DNA of 64,000 nt from Nocardioides sp. (lineage in GTDB: Bacteria; Actinomycetota; Actinomycetes; Propionibacteriales; Nocardioidaceae), in assembly GCF_030019515.1 (NCBI RefSeq), contig NZ_JASEEQ010000014.1, positions 1 through 64,000 of the forward strand, given 5' to 3'. The notes beneath the pieces are model-generated. The model ran no database searches and had not been told where the DNA came from. It saw only the letters and a program-made list of their open reading frames with translations. Each line of letters begins with the position of its first letter. Position 1 is the first letter of the stretch. Of this stretch, positions 58,307 through 64,000 are shown piece after piece. Made by a program: the position numbers and the translations under genes.

Positions 58307-59574
58307 TAGCCTGCGCTGCCCTTGCGGTAGATCTGCCCGTCGGCTGTCGGCATCCGTAGTCGTTGCGAGGCGAAGGCGAGCACCAGCAGCGTGATCACGT
58401 ACGGCGTCATCCGGGTGAAGTCACCCGGCACCTCGTCGATCGCGAAGTACAGCGCGCCGAGCGCGAGCGCCACGAACCCGGTGATGACCGCGGCCCGCTG
58501 CTGGCCCTGCCGGGCCTGCCAGACCGCCATCGCGAGCGCCAGCGCCGCCAGCGCGAGGAGCAGCGCGTGCACCGACTCACCGCCCTGGCGCAGGCCGAGC
58601 GTCTCGGTGTAGCCGAACAGGCCGGAGCCCGCGAGCAGGCCGCCCGGGCGCCAGTTGCCGAAGATCATCGCCGCGAGGCCGATGTAGCCACGGCCACCGG
58701 TCTGCCCGTCGCGGTAGTTGCTGGACGCCACCATCGCGAGGAACCCGCCCGCCAGGCCGGCCAGGCCGCCGGAGACCAGCACGGCGGTGAACTTGTAGCG
58801 CAGCACGTGCACGCCGAGCGACTCGGCCGCGACCGGGCTCTCACCGCAGGAGCGCAGCCGCAGGCCGAACGGCGTGCGCCACAGCAGCCAGTAGCTCAGG
58901 AGCAGCAGCAGCATGGCGAGGATCACCAGCAGCGACAGGTTCGTCACCAGGGCCCGCAGCACCGCCGCGAGCTCGGAGACGACGAAGAGGTCCTTCTTCT
59001 CGACGTCGAGCAGGTTGCTGCTCAGCGAGTCGACGGTGATCGTCTGCACGTCGGGGATCTTCGGCGACTGCGTCTGGCCCCCGCCGGGCAGCCCGACGAA
59101 GGTCAGCGAGGCGAGGTACTGGACCGCGCCGAGCGCGATGATGTTGATCGCGACACCGGAGATGATGTGGTCGACGCCGAAGATGACGGTGGCGACGGCG
59201 TGCACGAGACCGCCGAGGACACCCAACAGGATCGCGCCGGCGACGCCCGCCCAGGCACCGTAGTGGTAGCCGAAGTAGCCGGCCCCCCAGGTGCCGAGGA
59301 TCATCATGCCCTCGAGACCGATGTTGACGATGCCGGCCCGCTCCGACCAGAGGCCGCCGAGACCGGCGAGCATGATCGGCACGGTCGCGATGAACATCGC
59401 CGAGACGGTGCCCGACGAGGTCAGGTCGTTGGCGCCGGTGATGATCTCCAGCACCGACAGCGCCGCCAGGATCACGAAGAACGCGACGACCAGCCACCAG
59501 CGCGGCAGTCGGCGACGCGGCTTGGCGACGGCGGCCGGTCGGGCCGCGTGGGTGGCGGTGGCAGGGACACTCAT
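58306..59574 (-). CDS. Nucleoside ABC transporter permease (second, YufQ-like)
   Basis: 422 residues, about 10-12 membrane helices. BPD_transp_2-type features as in BmpA/NupQ systems: GLWSERAGIVNIGLEGMMILGTWGAG, FGVDHIISGVAINIIALGAVQYL, RTPFGLRLRSCGESPVAAESLGV and GRGYIGLAAMIFGNWRPGG. A hydrophilic insertion at about 165-200 is longer than in many relatives. Start overlaps the first permease stop. Confidence 0.9.
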   Translation of the reverse strand: MSVPATATHAARPAAVAKPRRRLPRWWLVVAFFVILAALSVLEIITGANDLTSSGTVSAMFIATVPIMLAGLGGLWSERAGIVNIGLEGMMILGTWGAGYFGYHYGAWAGVAGAILLGVLGGLVHAVATVIFGVDHIISGVAINIIALGAVQYLASLTFVGLPGGGQTQSPKIPDVQTITVDSLSSNLLDVEKKDLFVVSELAAVLRALVTNLSLLVILAMLLLLLSYWLLWRTPFGLRLRSCGESPVAAESLGVHVLRYKFTAVLVSGGLAGLAGGFLAMVASSNYRDGQTGGRGYIGLAAMIFGNWRPGGLLAGSGLFGYTETLGLRQGGESVHALLLALAALALAMAVWQARQGQQRAAVITGFVALALGALYFAIDEVPGDFTRMTPYVITLLVLAFASQRLRMPTADGQIYRKGSAG

Positions 59575-60689
59575 GCCGGGACCTCCTCGGCCTTGTCGTT
59601 GGACGCCTCGCCGCGTTCGCTCTCGAGGGCGCGGGCCACCTGTTGCTGTTCCAGGCGCTGACGGTACCGGCGCACGATCTCGTAGGAGATCACCACGGTC
59701 AGCACGATCACGCCCTGCGTGATGGCGACGATGTCCGGCGAGACGCCGACCAGGATCTGCAGCGGGTTGGACTGCTCGTCGAGGTAGGCGAACAGCAGCG
59801 CGCCGAGCGCGATCCCGATCGGGTTGTTGCGGCCGAGCAGGGCGATCGCGATCCCGGCGAAGCCGAGGCCGGACTGGAACGTCGAGCCGTAGGTGTAGGA
59901 GTCGCCGAACAGGATCGGGAGGCCGACCAGGCCGGCAATGGCTCCGGAGATCAGCATCGCGGTGACGGTCATCCGCTTCACGCTGATGCCGCTCGCGACC
60001 GCGGCGGTGGTCGACTGCCCGGTCGCGCGCAGGTCGAAGCCGAACCGGGTCCGGTTGAGCACGAACCAGAAGGCGAAGCCGACCACGGCGGCGATGATGA
60101 TGAAGCCGTAGACGCTGCTGGTGCCGTCGCCGAGGCCGATGTTGGGGATCCGGCTGCCCTCGGGGATCTGCTTGGTGCCGATCTGGTTGCTGCCCTCCTC
60201 GCGGACCGCGACCTGGCGCAGCAGGTAGGCGACGAGGCCGGTGGCGATCGCGTTGAGCATGATCGTGGAGATGACCTCGCTGACGCCGCGGGCGGCCCGC
60301 AGCACGCCGGCGATGCCGGCCCAGATCGCGCCGACCGCCATCGCGCAGACGATCGCCAGCGCGGTGTTGAGGTAGCCCGGGAGCCACGCCTCGCCGGCCA
60401 CGACCGCGGCGGTGAAGGCCGCGACGCGGTACTGCCCGTCGACGCCGATGTTGAACAGGTTCATCCGGAAGCCGACGGCCACCGCGATGCCGGAGAGGTA
60501 GAGCACGGTGGCGTTGTCGATGATGTTCGCCAGGTTGCGGGTCTCGGGGACCGAGAGGATCTGGTCCCACACGTCGAGCACCGGGTCGCCGGCCGCCAGC
60601 AGCACCAGGCTGGTGATCGCGAACGCCGCGACCAGGGCCAGGACGGGTGTGCTGATGGCCAGCATCAGCCGGGTCAAGCGGCCGATCAT
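59571..60689 (-). CDS. Nucleoside ABC transporter permease (first, YufP-like)
   Basis: 372 residues, about 9-10 membrane helices. Signature segments GFRMNLFNIGVDGQYRVAAF (about 75-94), VSEVISTIMLNAIATGLVAYLLR (about 138), and GISVKRMTVTAMLISGAIAGLVG. The ATG overlaps the ATPase stop by four bases. Partner of the second permease in the heterodimeric channel. Confidence 0.9.
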   Translation of the reverse strand: MIGRLTRLMLAISTPVLALVAAFAITSLVLLAAGDPVLDVWDQILSVPETRNLANIIDNATVLYLSGIAVAVGFRMNLFNIGVDGQYRVAAFTAAVVAGEAWLPGYLNTALAIVCAMAVGAIWAGIAGVLRAARGVSEVISTIMLNAIATGLVAYLLRQVAVREEGSNQIGTKQIPEGSRIPNIGLGDGTSSVYGFIIIAAVVGFAFWFVLNRTRFGFDLRATGQSTTAAVASGISVKRMTVTAMLISGAIAGLVGLPILFGDSYTYGSTFQSGLGFAGIAIALLGRNNPIGIALGALLFAYLDEQSNPLQILVGVSPDIVAITQGVIVLTVVISYEIVRRYRQRLEQQQVARALESERGEASNDKAEEVPA

Positions 60690-62236
60690 GCCGGTGCCCC
60701 CGCCCCGGTCATCGCCGAGCCGAGTTGCTCGGGCGTGACGTCGTCGGGGTCGAAGCTGCCGACCAGGCGGCCTCGCAGGATGACCTCGATCCGATCGGAG
60801 AGCCCGATCAGCTCATCGAGGTCGGCAGAGATCAGCAGCACGGCCAGCCCTTCGCGTCGAGCCCTCTTGATGTGGTCCCAGATCGCGGCCTGGGCGCCCA
60901 CGTCGACCCCGCGGGTCGGGTGGCCGGCGATCAGCAGGATCGGGTCGCTGCTCATCTCGCGACCGACGATCAGCTTCTGCTGGTTGCCGCCCGACAGCGC
61001 CCGCGCCAGCACGTCGGGGCCGGGGGTGCGCACGTCGTACTCGGTGATGATCCGCTGGGTGTCCTCGCGGGCCGCGCCGCGGTGGATCAGGCCGTGGCGT
61101 ACGCCGGGCGGGCGGGTCTGGTGGCCGAGGATCCGGTTCTCCCACAGTGGGGAGTCCAGCAGCAGCCCGTGCCGGTGCCGGTCCTCGGGGATGTAGCCGA
61201 CGCCGGCCTCGCGGCGCTGGCCGGTCGAGCGGTCGCTGAGGTCGGTCCCGTCGAGCTCGATCCGTCCGGTCGCCCCGGGACGCATGCCCATGATCGACTC
61301 GACCAGCTCGGCCTGGCCGTTGCCCTCGACCCCGGCGATGCCGAGGATCTCGCCGCGGTGGATCTTGAACGAGATGTCCTCGAGCAGCGGCCGACCGCCC
61401 GGGTTGGGCAGCGAGAGGTCCTCCACCGAGAGCAGCACGTGGTCGGTGACCGTGGAGGCCTCGGTGGACGGCGAGGGCAGCTCGGAGCCGACCATCAGCT
61501 CGGCGAGCTGGCGGGCGGTGACGCCGGCCGGGTCGACGGTCTTCACCGTCGTGCCCCGCCGGATCACGGTGATCTCGTCGGCGACGGAGAGCACCTCGTC
61601 GAGCTTGTGGGAGATGAAGATGACGCTGAGCCCCTCGTTCTTGAGCTCGCGAAGGTTGCCGAACAGCTCGTCGACCTCGTGCGGGACGAGCACGGCGGTC
61701 GGCTCGTCGAGGATGACGATCTGCGCGCCTCGGTAGAGGACCTTGAGGATCTCCACGCGCTGGCGGGCGCCGACACCGAGGTCCTCGACCAGGCGGTCGG
61801 GCTCGATGCCGAGGCCGTAGGCGTCGGAGATGCGCTGGATCTCGGCGCGCGCCTTGGCCCCGATGCCGTGCCGCTTCTCCGCGCCCAGCACGACGTTCTC
61901 GAGCACGGTGAGGTTGTCGGCGAGCATGAAGTGCTGGAAGACCATGCCGACGCCGACCTTGATCGCGTCGGCCGGCGAGTGCAGGGAGACCTGCTGGCCG
62001 TTGATCTCGATCGTGCCCGAGTCGGGCGGCTGCACGCCGTACAGGATCTTCATCAGCGTGGACTTGCCGGCGCCGTTCTCCCCGACGATGGCGTGGATGG
62101 TGCCGCGACGGACGTCGATGTTGATGTCGTCGTTGGCGATCACGCCGGGGAACCGCTTGCCGATGCCGCGCAGGCGGACGGCGATGTCCGGGGCTGGGGA
62201 GGTGGGCTCCGTCGCGGACGGGGCAGGAGTGGGCAC
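60686..62236 (-). CDS. Nucleoside ABC transporter ATP-binding protein (two ABC domains)
   Basis: 516 residues, YufO/NupO-like. First domain: Walker A GENGAGKST (about 52-60), signature region LGVGARQRVE, Walker B IVILDEPTAVL. Second domain: signature LSGGNQQK, Walker B ILLIAGHPTRGVD, where the usual ILDEP is replaced by IAGHP, and a degenerate Walker A (GVEGNGQAE). This domain asymmetry is typical for BMP-type importers. Separated from the upstream binding-protein gene by a strong hairpin. Confidence 0.92.
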   Translation of the reverse strand: MPTPAPSATEPTSPAPDIAVRLRGIGKRFPGVIANDDINIDVRRGTIHAIVGENGAGKSTLMKILYGVQPPDSGTIEINGQQVSLHSPADAIKVGVGMVFQHFMLADNLTVLENVVLGAEKRHGIGAKARAEIQRISDAYGLGIEPDRLVEDLGVGARQRVEILKVLYRGAQIVILDEPTAVLVPHEVDELFGNLRELKNEGLSVIFISHKLDEVLSVADEITVIRRGTTVKTVDPAGVTARQLAELMVGSELPSPSTEASTVTDHVLLSVEDLSLPNPGGRPLLEDISFKIHRGEILGIAGVEGNGQAELVESIMGMRPGATGRIELDGTDLSDRSTGQRREAGVGYIPEDRHRHGLLLDSPLWENRILGHQTRPPGVRHGLIHRGAAREDTQRIITEYDVRTPGPDVLARALSGGNQQKLIVGREMSSDPILLIAGHPTRGVDVGAQAAIWDHIKRARREGLAVLLISADLDELIGLSDRIEVILRGRLVGSFDPDDVTPEQLGSAMTGAGAPA

Positions 62237-62298
62237 GATCCGTGACCTCCTTGTCAGGCTCGAGCGCTGACGCTACCGGTTGGGCGGCGTGGGGGCGC

Positions 62299-62335
62299 GA
62301 CGGGCCCGCGGGGCAAGGTGCCCCGCGGGCCCGTC
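62299..62335 (-). terminator. Strong hairpin after the BMP gene
   Basis: GACGGGCCCGCGGGGC and its exact complement form a 16-base-pair stem with a 5-base loop in the 126-base gap between the binding-protein gene and the ATPase gene. A partial terminator here would let the binding protein be made in excess of the membrane components, a common pattern for ABC importers. Confidence 0.65.
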
Positions 62336-62362
62336 ACTGATGATGCGTGGTTCAGCCGTGGA

Positions 62363-63430
62363 TCACTTGGGCTCGGTCGGGACCGTGATCTTGCCGTCGA
62401 TGATCTGCTGCTTGTAGTCGTCGAGCTGACCGGTGATGTCATCGATCATGCCGCCGCTGGTGGAGTAGCCCACCCCGTCGACCGACAGGTCGTAGGTGGT
62501 GACGCCGGTCGGGAAGCTCCCGTCGTTGACCTGCTTGAGGTACTCGTAGACCGCGACGTTCACGTTCTTGAGCATCGAGGTCATGATGACGTCCTGGACG
62601 GACGGGTCGGCGGTGTTGTACTGGTCGGAGTCGACGCCGATGGCGAGGTTGCCCGACTCGGAGGCCGCCTCAAAGACGCCGCCACCGGAGCCACCGGCGG
62701 CGTGGTAGACGATGTCGGCGCCGGCGTCGTACATGCCCTGCGCCGCGGTCTTGCCCTTGGCCGGGTCACCGAAGCCGGAGAAGTCCGGAACCTGGGTCAG
62801 GTAGGTGACGTCGACCTTGACCTTCGGGTTGACGGCGGCGACACCGGCCTCGTAGCCGGCCTGGAACTTCTGGATCAGCGGGGTCTCGACGCCGCCGATG
62901 AAGCCGACGTGGTCGGTCTGGGTCTTCAGCGCGGCAGCCGCGCCGACCAGGAACGAGCCCTGCTCCTCGGCGAAGACCAGGCTGGCGACGTTCGGGACGT
63001 CCGCGAGGCTGGAGTCGTCGATGATCGCGAAGTGCACGTCCGGGTACTCCGCCGCGACCTTGCCCACCGACGCGGCGTAGGCGAAGCCCACCGCGATGAT
63101 CGGGTCGAAGCCGGCGTCGGCGAAGGTGCGCAGGCGCTCCTCGCGGGCGTTCTCGGCCTCGCCGTCCTCAGCCTCGGACTCGTTGGGGGTCATGCCGAAC
63201 TCCTCGACCGCCTGGTCGAGACCGGCGGCCGCCGAGTCGTTGAAGGACTGGTCGCCGCGTCCGCCGACGTCGTAAGCCATGCCGACCTTGACGTCGGACT
63301 GAGGGGCGGAGGAGCTCGGGGTGTCAGACCCGGTGGTGCTGCTCTCGCCGTCACTGTCGCTGCTGCCGCATGCGCCGAGGGCCAGGATGCCGGCCGTCAG
63401 CAGGGCTGCGAACTTCGTGGTGCGTCGCAA
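62363..63430 (-). CDS. BMP-family nucleoside-binding lipoprotein
   Basis: 355 residues from a TTG at 63430, which has AAGGAGG just upstream. Signal peptide with lipobox LALGAC, then a Ser/Asp-rich linker. The BMP (PF02608) domain begins KVGMAYDVGGRGDQSFNDSAAAGLDQA and includes HVGFIGGVETPLI and YHAAGGSGGGVFEAA. Known members bind purine and pyrimidine nucleosides. First gene of the nucleoside-import operon (BMP, ATPase, two permeases, cdd, P450, deoA). Confidence 0.93.
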   Translation of the reverse strand: MRRTTKFAALLTAGILALGACGSSDSDGESSTTGSDTPSSSAPQSDVKVGMAYDVGGRGDQSFNDSAAAGLDQAVEEFGMTPNESEAEDGEAENAREERLRTFADAGFDPIIAVGFAYAASVGKVAAEYPDVHFAIIDDSSLADVPNVASLVFAEEQGSFLVGAAAALKTQTDHVGFIGGVETPLIQKFQAGYEAGVAAVNPKVKVDVTYLTQVPDFSGFGDPAKGKTAAQGMYDAGADIVYHAAGGSGGGVFEAASESGNLAIGVDSDQYNTADPSVQDVIMTSMLKNVNVAVYEYLKQVNDGSFPTGVTTYDLSVDGVGYSTSGGMIDDITGQLDDYKQQIIDGKITVPTEPK

Positions 63431-63572
63431 GACGCCTCCTTCGTGTGCTGTGGACGCCCTCCCGGGCGCGAAACACCGCCACACTAGGGCCTGCATCCTG
63501 CCCTCACAGCCACATCACGAAGTTGTTATCGAGTCGATGCCAGACGACGCGAAGATCCTCATAAAGGTCCCC

Positions 63573-64000
63573 CTACGAGGTGACCAAGGACCCTGCCGCA
63601 ACGTGCGCGAGGACCTTAGCGCCGATGGCCACGGCCCGCTCGTCGACGCGCAGGTTCCCCTGGTGCAGGTCGTACGTCGGGCCGCCCGGCGTCCGCGTGC
63701 CGAGGCGGCCCATCGCGCCCGGCACCCGGTCGAGGTACCAGCCGAAGTCCTCGCCGCCGAGGCTCTGCTGGGTGGGAACGTGCCCAACCTGCCCGACCAC
63801 CCGGTCCACGGCGTGACCGAGCAGCACGATCGACTCGACGTCGTTCACGACCGGCGGCACGCCGCGCTGGTAGTCGACCTGCGCGTGCACGCCGTACGGC
63901 GCGACGATCTGCTCGACCAGCACCGGCACCAGCTTCTCCGCCTCCGACCAGGCGATCGCGTCGAGCATCCGCACGGTGCCACCGATCCGGCCGGTGGCGG
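63573..64000 (-). CDS. M20-family amidohydrolase/peptidase, C-terminal part
   Basis: The visible 142 residues continue past the right edge without a start. The metal-binding dimer-domain end and the final HxxxF-type motif appear as GGEDFGWYLDRVPGAMGRLG, typical of M20 amidohydrolases (AmiA/AmiB, HipO-like) that split N-acyl amino acids. Upstream residues (ATGRIGGTVRMLDA) belong to the dimerisation domain. The neighbourhood lpdA...deoA-cdd-amidohydrolase resembles the M. tuberculosis amiA1/amiB1 region. Confidence 0.8.
   Translation of the reverse strand, partial: ATGRIGGTVRMLDAIAWSEAEKLVPVLVEQIVAPYGVHAQVDYQRGVPPVVNDVESIVLLGHAVDRVVGQVGHVPTQQSLGGEDFGWYLDRVPGAMGRLGTRTPGGPTYDLHQGNLRVDERAVAIGAKVLAHVAAGSLVTS

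Overview
The window is high-GC DNA with GTG, TTG and ATGA/GTGA-coupled starts and almost no non-coding space. Gene content and order recall Nocardioides-like Actinomycetota (inference). Two blocks resemble loci known from Mycobacterium tuberculosis: an ArsR regulator followed by six Hyc-like genes (compare Rv0081-Rv0087), and an lpdA / purine nucleoside phosphorylase / pmmB / add / deoA / cdd / M20 amidohydrolase neighbourhood (compare Rv3303c-Rv3315c). No rRNA, intact tRNA or CRISPR array was seen.

Layout. 0-1.4 kb: arsenic module, ArsR and the arsenite methyltransferase ArsM, divergent, sharing a promoter with ATCGAT-type palindromes. 1.4-3.4 kb: two coupled bacterial PH-domain membrane proteins. 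3.4-10 kb: anaplerotic/gluconeogenic enzymes, pyruvate carboxylase, a BenE-type transporter and GTP-PEP carboxykinase, the last with Ser where the family has its P-loop Cys. 10.1-17.5 kb: a seven-gene, tightly overlapping operon for a group-4-hydrogenase-like membrane complex. Its large subunit has lost the cysteines that bind Ni-Fe, so it is an energy-converting-hydrogenase-related (Ehr-like) complex rather than a hydrogenase.

17.5-35.8 kb: a segment with visibly lower GC, bounded by gene-poor stretches holding an IS630-type transposase remnant, direct repeats and inverted repeats. It carries a LacI-controlled catabolic system: a sugar ABC transporter, two Gfo/Idh/MocA dehydrogenases, two TIM-barrel isomerase-like proteins, two enolase-superfamily dehydratases, an SDR, a rhamnose-mutarotase-like protein, a muconolactone-isomerase-like protein, and E1alpha, E1beta and E2 of a 2-oxo acid dehydrogenase without its own E3. 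LacI-type palindromes lie before three of its transcription units. The substrate is not evident. This is the best candidate for an undescribed pathway.

35.8-43 kb: two tandem secreted SpoIID/LytB proteins, two paralogous flavoprotein disulfide-reductase-family genes (a quinone-reductase-type LpdA without the Cys pair, and a true dihydrolipoyl dehydrogenase that could supply E3 to the island), a gamma-glutamylcyclotransferase-like protein, and an AbiEi/DUF559-type protein flanked by two copies of a palindromic repeat.

43-64 kb: nucleoside salvage and catabolism. Purine nucleoside phosphorylase, a phosphohexo/pentomutase, DeoC, an aldehyde dehydrogenase plus a truncated paralogue, uridine kinase, adenosine deaminase, thymidine phosphorylase, cytidine deaminase and a complete BMP-type nucleoside ABC importer form a coherent route: import, deamination, phosphorolysis, mutation of pentose-1-P to pentose-5-P, DeoC cleavage to acetaldehyde plus glyceraldehyde-3-P, and acetaldehyde oxidation. 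A cytochrome P450 is embedded in the cdd-deoA operon. TetR, uronate-dehydrogenase-like, aldo/keto reductase, SRPBCC and MaoC genes are interspersed. The window ends inside an M20 amidohydrolase gene.
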